Of a stretch of DNA of 64,000 bases, positions 26,200 through 34,924 are shown in pieces. Each line of letters begins with the position of its first letter. The stretch's first letter is position 1. The stretch is taken from assembly GCF_038049935.1 (NCBI RefSeq), contig NZ_CP145886.1:930001-994000 (forward strand), written 5' to 3'. Below the pieces are notes generated by a model. The model saw only the letters and a program-made list of their open reading frames with translations, made no database searches and was not told the DNA's origin. Source of the stretch: Rossellomorea sp. y25. Its GTDB lineage: Bacteria > Bacillota > Bacilli > Bacillales > Bacillaceae_B. Position numbers and translations under genes: made by a program.

Positions 26200-27465
26200 A
26201 TGTTAGAACATAATCAAAATGAAGAAATGAAACATATAGAATCAGACAATATGGAATCCGTGAAGAAAGAAGAAATGCAACGAAGCCCGAAGCCGAAGAA
26301 GCCTTTTAAAGGGCGGGGGTTTCTAAACACGGTAGGTGCCGGGATCATCGGTTCGGTCCTGACACTGACGGTATTGCCTCAAACCGACTATTATCAGAAC
26401 CTGGCTCAGCCGGGCATCGAACAATCGGCAGGGGACAACGGCAAGGTGGAGTCTTCGGGTGATTCGGAGATCAATCCTACAACGGTATCAACGGGTAGCG
26501 GCGATGTGGCGAATATTGTGGAAGATGCCTCTGAATCGATTGTCGGAATCGTCAATTATCAACAGCAGAATGGCATGGGTGCATCTCAAGAAGCTCAAGC
26601 AGGGACAGGTTCAGGCGTTCTCTTCAAGAAGGAGGGGGACAGTGCGTATATCATCACCAACAACCATGTCATTGAAGGGGCATCCAAGATTGAAGTGTCT
26701 CTCTATGATGGCCAGAAGACCGATGCGGAGCTGATTGGGGCAGATCCACTGACGGACCTTGCCGTATTGAAGATCGATGGGAAATATACAGACAACCTGT
26801 TGGAAGTGGGAGATTCCAGTGCATTGCGCGCCGGTGAACAGGTGATCGCGATCGGGAACCCTCTCGGACTCGATTTATCAAGGACGGTGACACAAGGAAT
26901 TGTCAGTGCCGTTGATCGTACGATTCCAGTACAGACATCTAAAGGTGAATCTGAATTGAATGTCATTCAAACAGACGCGGCGATCAATCCGGGTAACAGC
27001 GGAGGGGCACTTCTGAATTCAAAAGGTGAATTGATCGGGATCAACAGTGCGAAGATCTCGAACTCCGGTGTGGAAGGCCTTGGGTTTGCCATTCCAAGTA
27101 AGGATTTCCTGCCGGTCGTAAGTGAAATCATCAAAACGGGGAAAGTGGAACGCCCGTATATTGGAATCGGAATGACGAATCTTTCTGATGTTCCACGCAA
27201 CTACTTGGGGAATTTGCCTAAGGAAGTGGAGTCGGGTGTGATTGTCGCCAATATTGATGACACATCAGCGGCAGCAGAAGCCGGGATCAAAGAGGGCGAT
27301 GTCATTACGGAGCTGAATGGAAAAGCAGTAGCGGATGTGGCCGATTTGAGAAGGCAGTTGTACGCTGACCTGAAGGTGGGAGATCAGATTGATTTGACCA
27401 TTTTCCGGGGTGGAGAAGAAATAACGATCAGTTTAACTTTGACTAGTAATGCGATGGTTAATTAA
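26200..27465 (+). CDS. HtrA-like S1C serine protease with PDZ domain
   Basis: The 421-residue protein is a membrane-anchored quality-control protease. An N-terminal charged tail is followed by one membrane helix (TVGAGIIGSVLTLTVLPQ), a trypsin-like domain with triad H156 (TNNHVIEG), D186 (LTDLAVLKI) and S267 (NPGNSGGALL), then one PDZ domain (VIVANIDDTSAAAEAGIKEGDVITELNGKAV). It matches Bacillus HtrA/HtrB/YyxA. These are usually controlled by CssRS; no CssRS-like pair is beside it. The ATG follows GAGGAGGAAAT. Confidence 0.92.
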   Translation: MLEHNQNEEMKHIESDNMESVKKEEMQRSPKPKKPFKGRGFLNTVGAGIIGSVLTLTVLPQTDYYQNLAQPGIEQSAGDNGKVESSGDSEINPTTVSTGSGDVANIVEDASESIVGIVNYQQQNGMGASQEAQAGTGSGVLFKKEGDSAYIITNNHVIEGASKIEVSLYDGQKTDAELIGADPLTDLAVLKIDGKYTDNLLEVGDSSALRAGEQVIAIGNPLGLDLSRTVTQGIVSAVDRTIPVQTSKGESELNVIQTDAAINPGNSGGALLNSKGELIGINSAKISNSGVEGLGFAIPSKDFLPVVSEIIKTGKVERPYIGIGMTNLSDVPRNYLGNLPKEVESGVIVANIDDTSAAAEAGIKEGDVITELNGKAVADVADLRRQLYADLKVGDQIDLTIFRGGEEITISLTLTSNAMVN

Positions 27466-27480
27466 TCGATAGGGTGTGTG

Positions 27481-27730
27481 GTGCCTGGTACAGATGGAGT
27501 GATTTGTACCAGGTACAGATGGAGTGAATTGTACCAGGCGCAGATGGAGTGATTTGTACCAGGTACAGATGGAGTGATTTGTACCAGGTACAGATGGAGT
27601 GATTTGTACCAGGTACAGATCGGTTGATTTGTACCAGGCACAAATGGGTTGATTTGTACCAGGCACAGACCGGGTGATTTGTACCAGGTACAAACCGTCC
27701 AAATTGTACCAGGCACCAGAAACCGGGCAC
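27481..27730. repeat. Tandem array of a 25-bp palindromic repeat, about ten copies
   Basis: GTACC starts at 27506, 27531, 27556, 27581, 27606, 27631, 27656, 27681 and 27706, a strict 25-base period, preceded by a variant copy at 27481. The core TGTACCAGGTACA is a perfect 6-1-6 palindrome; between cores lies GATGGAGTGATT or variants. Some copies carry GGCACA in the right arm, which still pairs on the other strand through a G-U pair. The array fills the gap between the HtrA-like gene and the foldase gene. Confidence 0.9.
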
Positions 27731-27785
27731 CAGAAACAACAACTGAACCAAATACAAACAATTGAAGATAAAGGAGTACGGGTGA

Positions 27786-28673
27786 GTGGATAAAAAAAAG
27801 CGTTCGATCACGTTATGGAGTGTCATAGGGGGCATTGTCGTCGTCGGCACGATGCTTGTTATGTTTGGCTTTTCGAAGGGTGAAGTGGTGGCGAAGGTGG
27901 GAAGTAAGTCGATCAGTAAAGAAGACTTGTATACGACGCTTGTGGATCAGTATGGTGAAGCGGCCCTGGATACACTGATTGCCGAGAAGATTGTGGAGCT
28001 TGAGAGTGACAAGAAGGCAATCACAGTCAAGGACAGTGAGATCGATGAGGAACTGGAGTCAATGAAAGATTCGTATGGGGGAGAAGAGGCATTCAATGAG
28101 GCATTGGCCTCGAGCGGAGTGAGTCTTAAGAGTGTCAAAAAGAATGTCGAATCGTTTTTGTTAACGGAAAAATTGTTGAAGGACAGAATCTCAATTAAGG
28201 ATGATGAGATTAAAGAATATTTTGAAGCGAATAAAGACTCGTTTGCCGAGGAAGAGCAGGTAGAGGCAAGCCATATTCTTGTAGAGGATGAGGAAACGGC
28301 CAAGGAAGTGAAGGACAAGCTTGATGACGGAGGGGATTTCGCTGAGCTTGCGAAAGAATACTCCACTGATACGTCCAACGCTGAATCAGGCGGAGAGCTA
28401 GGGTTTTTTGCAAAAGGTGAAATGGTGACAGAATTTGATGATAAAGCGTTTGCCATGAAGAAGGGTGAAATCAGTGAGCCTGTTAGAACGGAATTTGGCT
28501 ATCATATCATCAAGTTGACGGACAAAAAAGACGCGAAGGAAGCGGTTCTCGACGATCATAAAGAGGAAATAAAGGATATTCTGTTTGATCAGGCACTTCA
28601 AACGGAGTATGGCACCTGGCTTGAGGAACAAAAAGAGGAGTACCAAATCGAAAATTTATTGAAAAGTTCATGA
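27786..28673 (+). CDS. PrsA-like peptidyl-prolyl isomerase, membrane-anchored
   Basis: The 295-residue protein has an N-terminal helix (LWSVIGGIVVVGTMLVMFGF) without a lipobox cysteine, so it is held by a membrane helix rather than a lipid as in classic PrsA. A SurA-like chaperone region follows (AKVGSKSISKEDLYTTLVDQYGEAALDTLI), then a parvulin domain at about 155-255 (EQVEASHILVEDEETAKEV, GGELGFFAKGEMVTEFDDKAF, FGYHIIKL). It would help secreted proteins fold outside the membrane. The start is a GTG with AAAGGAG upstream. Confidence 0.88.
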   Translation: MDKKKRSITLWSVIGGIVVVGTMLVMFGFSKGEVVAKVGSKSISKEDLYTTLVDQYGEAALDTLIAEKIVELESDKKAITVKDSEIDEELESMKDSYGGEEAFNEALASSGVSLKSVKKNVESFLLTEKLLKDRISIKDDEIKEYFEANKDSFAEEEQVEASHILVEDEETAKEVKDKLDDGGDFAELAKEYSTDTSNAESGGELGFFAKGEMVTEFDDKAFAMKKGEISEPVRTEFGYHIIKLTDKKDAKEAVLDDHKEEIKDILFDQALQTEYGTWLEEQKEEYQIENLLKSS

Positions 28674-28806
28674 TCCGGCAACTATTTGTTCATGATTTGG
28701 TCATAACTTCTGGAGAAAATGACAGGGCAGGGGATCGAATCCCGACTTCATCGTCAGCTACATAGATGGGTTCGATACCTGTAACACATTAAAGGAGGAA
28801 ATAAAA

Positions 28807-29685
28807 ATGAATAAGAAAACCCTAACGTATGTACTGACAGGTGCCTTATCTGTCGGGATCCTGGGGGCTCTTCCAGCCTTTGCTGCCGAGGAGGACACAG
28901 CGAAGACGAATGACTCGGCTGTTGTAAGCGAAGAGACCAAGCCGGCATTTGGCGGACATCGCGGCGGTGGAAACGGGATGTTCCATCTGAATGAGGAACA
29001 GTTGAAGGAAAAAGCAGAAGAACTTGGAATCGACACCACTGATAAGGATACCCGGGAACTCGCGAAAGAGATCATGGATGCTGAACTCGAAAAAAGAGCA
29101 AAAGAATTGGGTATTGAAACAGAAGGAAAGGATCACCATGCCGTCATGGATGAAATTCGTCAGGCGGAACTAAACGAAAAAGCGAAAGAGCTGGGGATTG
29201 CAACAGACGGAAAAGACCAGGAAGAGCTCTCTCAAGAGGTAAGGGAAGCGCTGGTAAAACAGAAAGCGAAAGAACTTGGAGTGGAAACCGAGGGCAAGGA
29301 CCTGGATGAGCTTTCTGATGAAGTAAGGGAAGCAGCACTTCTGAAGCAGGCAAAAGACCTTGGAATTGAGACAGAAGGAAAAGACCATCATGAATTGAAA
29401 CAAGAAATTTTCGAAGCTTCCATTTTAAAAGCAGCTAAAGAACTGGGCGTTGAAACAGAAGGTAAGACGTCGAAAGAACTGATGGAAGAAATCATGACCG
29501 ATCATGCCGACGAAGCGAAGAAACTGGATTTTTTCCCTTTTAATAAAGAAGAAGGCTTCTTTTTCCTAAAGGGCGGCAAGGGCCATCACGGTGGTCCGGG
29601 TCATGGAAAAGGTCCTCATGGATCGGTGCATGAGGCAGAACAGAGTGAGGAACCAGCAGCCGAATCCCAAAGTGCCACATTATAA
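28807..29685 (+). CDS. Secreted protein with six 28-residue repeats and a His-Gly tail
   Basis: The 292-residue protein has a signal peptide (cleavage after ALPAFA, about residue 27). Residues 66-233 are six consecutive 28-residue repeats, typified by LEKRAKELGIETEGKD and EIREAE, strongly charged and helical with a conserved LGI-TEGKD turn. The C-terminus is GHHGGPGHGKGPHG, which may bind metal, then an acidic tail. The LGI-TEGK turn recalls SAP or Rho-N helices, but I assign no function. It has its own terminator and is followed by a two-component system that may control it. Confidence 0.75.
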   Translation: MNKKTLTYVLTGALSVGILGALPAFAAEEDTAKTNDSAVVSEETKPAFGGHRGGGNGMFHLNEEQLKEKAEELGIDTTDKDTRELAKEIMDAELEKRAKELGIETEGKDHHAVMDEIRQAELNEKAKELGIATDGKDQEELSQEVREALVKQKAKELGVETEGKDLDELSDEVREAALLKQAKDLGIETEGKDHHELKQEIFEASILKAAKELGVETEGKTSKELMEEIMTDHADEAKKLDFFPFNKEEGFFFLKGGKGHHGGPGHGKGPHGSVHEAEQSEEPAAESQSATL

Positions 29686-29695
29686 GGATGGAAAT

Positions 29696-29719
29696 CCCCG
29701 CCAGGTGAGCGGGGTTTTT
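29696..29719 (+). terminator. Rho-independent terminator
   Basis: CCCCGC at 29696-29701 pairs with GCGGGG at 29709-29714 and is followed by TTTTT. It ends the transcript of the repeat protein gene. Confidence 0.85.
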
Positions 29720-29800
29720 CGTTATGAGGAAATAATTAGAACCGAGGGGTAAAAACGACTATAATTTAAATAGAAAGAAGTCGGGAAAGGAGCGATGTTG

Positions 29801-30505
29801 ATGAACGTGCTGGTAGTAGAAGACAATAAGAGTGTCACGTCGATGCTTGAGATGTTTTTTATAAAAGAAGGCATACAAGGAGAGTTTGTCCACGACGGGG
29901 CTGAAGGGTACCGGCGTTATAAAGAAGGGATTTGGGATCTTGTCATCCTGGACTGGATGCTGCCGGGGATGGACGGGGTCACCATTTGCAGGAAAATCAG
30001 GGAGGAAGGGTCACAGGTCCCGGTCATCATGCTGACGGCGAAAGACAGTGAATCGGATCAGGTGCTCGGGCTCGAACTCGGTGCCGACGATTATGTGACC
30101 AAGCCCTTCTCACCCCTTGCTCTGATGGCAAGGATACGTGCTGTCTCGCGGCGGTATCAAGGAGAGAAAAACAACGGGACAGGAACTCAGGATGTTTCGA
30201 CGGCAGACTTCCAAATCAGTAAGGAAACACGTGAAGTCCTTCTGAAAGGCGTTCCCCTTACCAATCTGACGCCAAAGGAATTTGAATTGCTCTATTACCT
30301 TTCACGGCATCCCCGTCAAGTGTTCTCGAGGGAACAGCTTCTCGAACGCGTATGGGGGTATGATTTCTACGGGGACGAACGGACGGTCGATGTACATATC
30401 AAGCGGCTTCGCAACAAAATCGGCAGCAAGGAACAGCCGTACCTGCATACGGTCTGGGGAGTAGGGTATAAATTCGATGAGACGGCGGCCGGGGATGAAA
30501 TTTAG
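29801..30505 (+). CDS. OmpR/PhoB family response regulator
   Basis: The 234-residue protein has a receiver domain with acidic pocket ED, phospho-acceptor D51 in LVILDWMLPGMDGV and lysine in YVTKPFSPLALMARI, then a winged-helix domain ending VHIKRLRNKIGSKEQPYLHTVWGVGYKF. It overlaps the following kinase gene by 11 bases. I start at the ATG at 29801 because AAAGGAG is 8 bases away; the ATG at 29795 is too close. The nearby repeat protein, foldase and protease genes are candidate targets. Confidence 0.88.
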   Translation: MNVLVVEDNKSVTSMLEMFFIKEGIQGEFVHDGAEGYRRYKEGIWDLVILDWMLPGMDGVTICRKIREEGSQVPVIMLTAKDSESDQVLGLELGADDYVTKPFSPLALMARIRAVSRRYQGEKNNGTGTQDVSTADFQISKETREVLLKGVPLTNLTPKEFELLYYLSRHPRQVFSREQLLERVWGYDFYGDERTVDVHIKRLRNKIGSKEQPYLHTVWGVGYKFDETAAGDEI

Positions 30506-31898
30506 ATATCTTTATCAGCTGCTTCTCAGCCATACAAGCGTACTCATAATCGCCTTCATGATCCTCGGCCTCCTGTTTTCCCAGTATGTCGAAAATCTTG
30601 TCTACGAGAATAAGGTCACGGAACTGAGGTCGTATGGGGAGAAAATTTTATCAGACCTTGAAAGACCAAGCCCGAGAAGACCTCTTTATCTGGAGGAATA
30701 CAGCAACTTGCTTCATGCCCGGAACATCGATGTGATCACGTTCAATCGCCAAGGAGAGGTATCATTCTCCAGGGGAGGGGTGTACCCGCGGATCGAGCTC
30801 TCCAAAGAAGAGTGGCAAAAAATCGAACGGGGTGAAACCGTCCCGCTGAAAAAAGATTTCGGACGTTTTGACCAGGCTGTATCCCTCGTCATCATGCCAA
30901 GGATCATCAATGATCAGCTGGCTGGCGGACTGATCTTAATTTCACCGATCAGCGGCTCGAGGGAAATGCTGAGTGAAATCAATCGATATCTCCTGTATAT
31001 CGTCCTCCTGTCACTGGCGATTTCTCTCTTGATCAGCTTGTTCTTATCAAAGCTCCATGTGAAAAGAATTCAGCGGATCAGGGATGCCACTTCCCGTGTG
31101 TCATCCGGTCATTACGATGTTCACGTCCCAAGCTCCAACTTCGATGAAATCGGCGATCTTGCTGAAGACTTTAATAATATGGTCACGAAACTCCGGGCAT
31201 CCAAAGAGGAAATCGACAGCCTCGAGAACCGGAGAAGGCAGTTCATGGCGGATGTGTCACATGAGCTGAGAACACCGCTGACCACGATTCGCGGTGTCAT
31301 TGAGGGAATCAGGAACGACATGATCCCCGAAGAACAGAAAGAGAAAAGCTTCGGTCTCGTCAGCGAGGAAACGAGGCGGTTGATCAGACTTGTGAACGAA
31401 AACCTGGACTATGAAAAAATCCGCGCAAACCAGGTAGCGATCACGAAAGTCACCTTACCATTACTGGATGTTTTCGAAGTCATCAAGGAACAGCTCGACC
31501 TGCAGGCTGAAGAAAAGGGGAACGAAATCAATATCCTTGCAGATCCTGATGCAATAATACACGCTGACTATGACCGGCTCATTCAAATATTGATCAACAT
31601 TACGAAAAACAGCATCCAATTCACCTCTGGAGGAACGATCACGTTAAGCGGCTCCACTTCCGGGACAGAAACCGTCATCGAAATCGAAGACACAGGAATC
31701 GGCATGGATCCCGAAGAAATCCGATCGATTTGGCGCAGGTTTTATAAAGCGGACCTGTCCAGGACGAATAATCCATACGGTGAATTCGGTATCGGACTCT
31801 CCATCGTGAAGCAATTGGTGCTCATGCATGAGGGGACGATTGATGTTTTCAGTGAGAAAGGCAATGGTACGAAGTTTGTGATTCGGTTGCCGTTGTAG
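30495..31898 (+). CDS. Sensor histidine kinase with extracellular domain
   Basis: The 467-residue kinase has a first membrane helix (SVLIIAFMILGLLFSQYV), an extracellular sensor of about 130 residues, a second helix (YLLYIVLLSLAISLLISLFL), a HAMP domain, a HisKA domain with H256 in FMADVSHELRTPLTTIRGVI, and a HATPase with NITKNSIQFT, EDTGIGMDPEE and FGIGLSIVKQLVLMHEG. It resembles the BaeS/YclK type of envelope sensor. It overlaps its regulator gene and forms a complete two-component system with it. Confidence 0.88.
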   Translation: MKFRYLYQLLLSHTSVLIIAFMILGLLFSQYVENLVYENKVTELRSYGEKILSDLERPSPRRPLYLEEYSNLLHARNIDVITFNRQGEVSFSRGGVYPRIELSKEEWQKIERGETVPLKKDFGRFDQAVSLVIMPRIINDQLAGGLILISPISGSREMLSEINRYLLYIVLLSLAISLLISLFLSKLHVKRIQRIRDATSRVSSGHYDVHVPSSNFDEIGDLAEDFNNMVTKLRASKEEIDSLENRRRQFMADVSHELRTPLTTIRGVIEGIRNDMIPEEQKEKSFGLVSEETRRLIRLVNENLDYEKIRANQVAITKVTLPLLDVFEVIKEQLDLQAEEKGNEINILADPDAIIHADYDRLIQILINITKNSIQFTSGGTITLSGSTSGTETVIEIEDTGIGMDPEEIRSIWRRFYKADLSRTNNPYGEFGIGLSIVKQLVLMHEGTIDVFSEKGNGTKFVIRLPL

Positions 31899-31932
31899 GT
31901 AGGGTATTTGTTTCAACTAACGCTTTAAATAT

Positions 31933-31968
31933 GCCTGCCCCCAGGTAATGGAGGGCAGGCTTAATTAT
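31933..31968 (+). terminator. Hairpin after the two-component operon
   Basis: GCCTGCCC at 31933-31940 pairs with GGGCAGGC at 31953-31960, followed by TTAATTATT. The tail is only moderately T-rich. The arms resemble the dispersed palindrome family. Confidence 0.6.
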
Positions 31969-32094
31969 TATAAAAATATATTACAGATATATAATATCCA
32001 CAATTGACTCAAAAAAATATCAATCTACGGTATTTTGTGACCGTTCTACTGAAAACAGCCAAATAATTTTTTTGTCGTATACTCCTCCTTGAGT

Positions 32095-32991
32095 TTAGAA
32101 AATCTCTTCAAATAAAGCTGCATTGACTCCTATTGCTGTTTTGCTGCCTGCAGCGGCTGCGATAATTAATTGAGAGGGGGCAATGATGGAGGTGTCGCCA
32201 CATGCAAACAACCCTTCCACATTGGTGTGGCCGGTTGCATCCGTGATAATTGCGCCTTGATCAGTGAATTCACACCCCAGTTCTTCCCCGATGGTAGATG
32301 CTTGCTCCATTTCCGGTACAACGAACCCTCCTTCTCGCCGGACTGTGATTCCATCCTCAAACGAGATCTTTTTCAAATAACCATCCTCACCAATAAGGGA
32401 AGAAATCTTCTGTTCATACACGCTTATCCCTTTGTTTTCAAGAATCGTCTTGTCATTTATGGATAGTACCTTGTTTCCATTTGTACACACAATCAGGTCG
32501 CTGGACCAGTTGTAAACAACCTTTGTCATATGAAAAGCCCTCGTATTTTCTGCAATGACAGCCAGCGGACGGTCCCTCAACTCCCATCCATCACAAAAAG
32601 GACAGCTAAAAACAGAAGTTCCATAATACTGCTTGAGGCTGTTTATTTCAGGGAACGTTTCCTTAAGTCCAGTAGCTAAGATTACTTTCTTGGCATGATA
32701 AACATCCCCGGCCTCTGTTTCAATTGTGAATCGCTGGTGATCCTTCGTGACCTTTCCTACTCGCTGTTCTATGATTGTAACGTCCGGATAGTTTCCGAGT
32801 TCTGCACGGGCAATTCGTCTTAACTCTGAGGGATTTATTCCATCCCTGGTGATAAACCCATGTGACTCCTTGGTAACGGAGTTTCTTGGTTTGTCATCAT
32901 CAAATAAAACCGTTTTTCGCCGGGATCTGCCAAGGACCAAGGAAGCGTTCAGCCCGGCTGGACCTCCCCCGATTACAGCACAATCTAACAT
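32095..32991 (-). CDS. Thioredoxin-reductase-like FAD/NAD(P) oxidoreductase
   Basis: The 298-residue flavoprotein starts with FAD-binding MLDCAVIGGGPAGLNASLVLGR, has the second glycine region AKKVILATGLKETFP, a redox pair CPFC in SVFSCPFCDGWEL, and the closing FAD motif GLFACGDTS. Length and layout match low-molecular-weight thioredoxin reductases, but the CPFCDGWE motif marks a side branch whose electron acceptor is uncertain. It follows an Rrf2 regulator gene by 15 bases and is likely under its control. Confidence 0.85.
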   Translation of the reverse strand: MLDCAVIGGGPAGLNASLVLGRSRRKTVLFDDDKPRNSVTKESHGFITRDGINPSELRRIARAELGNYPDVTIIEQRVGKVTKDHQRFTIETEAGDVYHAKKVILATGLKETFPEINSLKQYYGTSVFSCPFCDGWELRDRPLAVIAENTRAFHMTKVVYNWSSDLIVCTNGNKVLSINDKTILENKGISVYEQKISSLIGEDGYLKKISFEDGITVRREGGFVVPEMEQASTIGEELGCEFTDQGAIITDATGHTNVEGLFACGDTSIIAPSQLIIAAAAGSKTAIGVNAALFEEIF

Positions 32992-33006
32992 GATTTCATC
33001 AGCTCC

Positions 33007-33426
33007 TTAAATTGAGTTTTCTTTCCTGGATTTTTCATCGATCTCTTTGGCAATATCGATGAGAAATCTGTTCGCCAGATCGTCTTTCATGTTTTGCTCA
33101 GCCTCGATCATCACATTCTCGATCAGGCAGCCCTCACGATGATCCATGGAGCAATAAAATAAATTAGATTCTCCTTCAATAGTCTTTATGACATCGAGGA
33201 ACGAAATCTCATCATTCTTCTTTGACACCTTATATCCTCCATTAACCCCCGGTGTCGATTCAACCAAACCGCCTTTTGCAAGTTTGGTCAGTATTTTCGA
33301 AAGGTAGGTCGGTGAAAGATCTTGCATTTCTGCCAAACTTTGAACCCCGATCGTACTTCCTTTCGGTACCGTTAGTAAATGCACCATTGTGTGTAATGCG
33401 TAATTTGTGGCTTTTGAGTATTTCAT
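33007..33426 (-). CDS. Rrf2 family transcriptional regulator
   Basis: The 139-residue protein has the Rrf2 winged helix: YALHTMVHLLTVPKGSTIGVQSLAEMQDLSPTYLSKILTKLAKGGLVESTPGVNGGYKVSK. Two cysteines in FYCSMDHREGCLIEN could sense redox state or hold part of an iron-sulfur cluster, though the usual three-cysteine pattern is not complete. With the downstream flavin reductase it forms a probable redox-sensing operon. The ATG has GAAAGGAAG upstream. Confidence 0.85.
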   Translation of the reverse strand: MKYSKATNYALHTMVHLLTVPKGSTIGVQSLAEMQDLSPTYLSKILTKLAKGGLVESTPGVNGGYKVSKKNDEISFLDVIKTIEGESNLFYCSMDHREGCLIENVMIEAEQNMKDDLANRFLIDIAKEIDEKSRKENSI

Positions 33427-33476
33427 GATTTCTTCCTTTCTGAGTTATTGAAGATATTAAAGACTCTTTTTATCTA

Positions 33477-33487
33477 TGATTAAATCA
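33477..33487. promoter_or_regulatory. Short palindrome upstream of the Rrf2 gene
   Basis: TGATTAAATCA is a 5-1-5 inverted repeat about 50 bases before the Rrf2 start. It is a candidate operator only; the rest of 33427-33650 shows no gene. Confidence 0.3.
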
Positions 33488-33655
33488 AGGATATCTCACT
33501 GTTGTGGATATGTCAATGTGGGAGATTGTGAAGGTTGTATTGAGGCGGTTTTATTAAGTGGTGTGAAGAAGAACAGGTAGATGATCTGGAAGATTAGTGG
33601 AAATGGTTGTTTGAGAATTCCAGCGTGTTAAAAGGATAAGTGCAACAAGGGAAAT

Positions 33656-33688
33656 TAAAAAACCGCATGGACTCCAACAATCCATGCG
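33656..33688 (-). terminator. Terminator of the siderophore-binding protein gene
   Basis: CGCATGGA (33664-33671) pairs with TCCATGCG (33681-33688), and on the minus strand the stem is followed by a run of six T. A nearly identical copy of this hairpin is present near 36881-36909 together with a partial copy of the gene. Confidence 0.85.
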
Positions 33689-33707
33689 ATTTTCATATAT
33701 TGTAAGA

Positions 33708-34643
33708 TTAGTTCATCTCTTCAAGGAACGCTTTATTAAACACATCCAGAAGATATTCCAGTGTGATTGGATCACTATACGTAATCGCTTTTGTATCTAA
33801 TTCTATGACTCTATTGTTTTTAACAGCAGGGATATTCTTCCATGTCTGTGTTTCCATAAATGAACCGTCACCGTCCTGGTTTTTACTAAGGACGATATAA
33901 TCTCCTGCAAACTCTGGAAGGACTTCAGTGCTTAGGGCATAGTAGCCTGGTCCTAATGCATTTTCTTTCACTTTTTCAGGCATTTCCAGTTTCATTGTTT
34001 GATATAATAATTCGGTGCCCCGCGCCCAGTTGTTCCCGAATACATAAGCCGATTTCGTATCGTATTCAAAGACTGATACAGTGGCATCCTCACCGATCTT
34101 TTCTTTAATCTCTTTCCCTGCTTCATCTGCACGGGTAGTGAAATCTTCAACCCAATTTTTTGCTTCCTGCTCTTTATTGAGTAGCTTACCGATTTCGATT
34201 TGCTGTTCCAGGTAATCCAATTTCCCCCACGTATATGCAACTGTAGGAGCGATTTCACTCATCTTATCAATATTTTTCGAGTGTGAGCCCACGATGATAA
34301 GGTCTGGCTCCAGCTCAACGATTTTCTCGATGTTTTCCTCTGATACCACTTCAATTCCCTCCAGTTTCTCTTGAAACAGGGGATTCATATTCGTCCATTC
34401 ATCGACCCCGACAATTTCACCATCCAAGGCAAGTACGTTTGGAGCGTTCGAAAGCGCCACAATACGGGTAGGATTTGCCGGTACCTCAACAGGGCCGGTT
34501 TCTGATTGATATGTAATGGTTTCTGATGCTGATTTCTGATTAGCATTCTCTTCCTTTTGTTCAGTCTTTGCCGTCTCGGTGCTGCCACAAGCATGAAGAA
34601 TGAAGATTGCCATGAGCAGGAAGGGGATGAGTATTTTTTTCAA
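33708..34643 (-). CDS. Siderophore/iron ABC transporter substrate-binding lipoprotein
   Basis: The 311-residue protein has lipoprotein signal MKKILIPFLLMAIFILHAC and a type III periplasmic-binding fold: ALDGEIVGVDEWTNMNP, VELEPDLIIVGSHSKNIDKMSEIAPTVAY and the central long helix, then the second lobe ending TLEYLLDVFNKAFLEEMN. It matches the FecB/YfmC/FhuD-like group that hands ferric siderophore or citrate to an ABC permease, which is not encoded here. A Fur box lies upstream, so it should be made under iron shortage. Confidence 0.9.
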   Translation of the reverse strand: MKKILIPFLLMAIFILHACGSTETAKTEQKEENANQKSASETITYQSETGPVEVPANPTRIVALSNAPNVLALDGEIVGVDEWTNMNPLFQEKLEGIEVVSEENIEKIVELEPDLIIVGSHSKNIDKMSEIAPTVAYTWGKLDYLEQQIEIGKLLNKEQEAKNWVEDFTTRADEAGKEIKEKIGEDATVSVFEYDTKSAYVFGNNWARGTELLYQTMKLEMPEKVKENALGPGYYALSTEVLPEFAGDYIVLSKNQDGDGSFMETQTWKNIPAVKNNRVIELDTKAITYSDPITLEYLLDVFNKAFLEEMN

Positions 34644-34670
34644 TTTGTTTTCCTACTTTCTAATTAATAT

Positions 34671-34685
34671 TGATAATCATTCTCA
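34671..34685 (-). promoter_or_regulatory. Fur box
   Basis: TGATAATCATTCTCA matches the 7-1-7 Fur consensus TGATAATNATTATCA at 14 of 15 positions. It lies 28 bases upstream of the siderophore-binding protein start, where Fur would block transcription when iron is plentiful. Confidence 0.85.
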
Positions 34686-34924
34686 ATGATGTTTTAAATA
34701 TACTAATGATGATTATGGTTGTCAATAAAATTTTACATTGGTTCAAAAGTTTGGATAATTGGAAATTATAGTGATTTTTTTTGTATACGAAGGGTGCTTT
34801 AAAGACAGGGGGGCGTTCTTTAAATTGAACAGTGGTGGGTCAGGTTCCCATACCTTTATGGGTCATCTACAGGTGGAAATATGGTTTGTGAAACTAGTAA
34901 ACGAATAATATGATCAAAGGTATA

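Noticed and set aside
27481..27730. CRISPR array
   Set aside because: The 25-bp units are contiguous, with no unique spacers and no cas genes nearby.
27433..27850. Three overlapping minus-strand open frames with repeated tryptophan-tyrosine motifs
   Set aside because: They are translations of the 25-bp tandem array in different frames and have no ribosome site; the frames stay open only because the repeat lacks stops.
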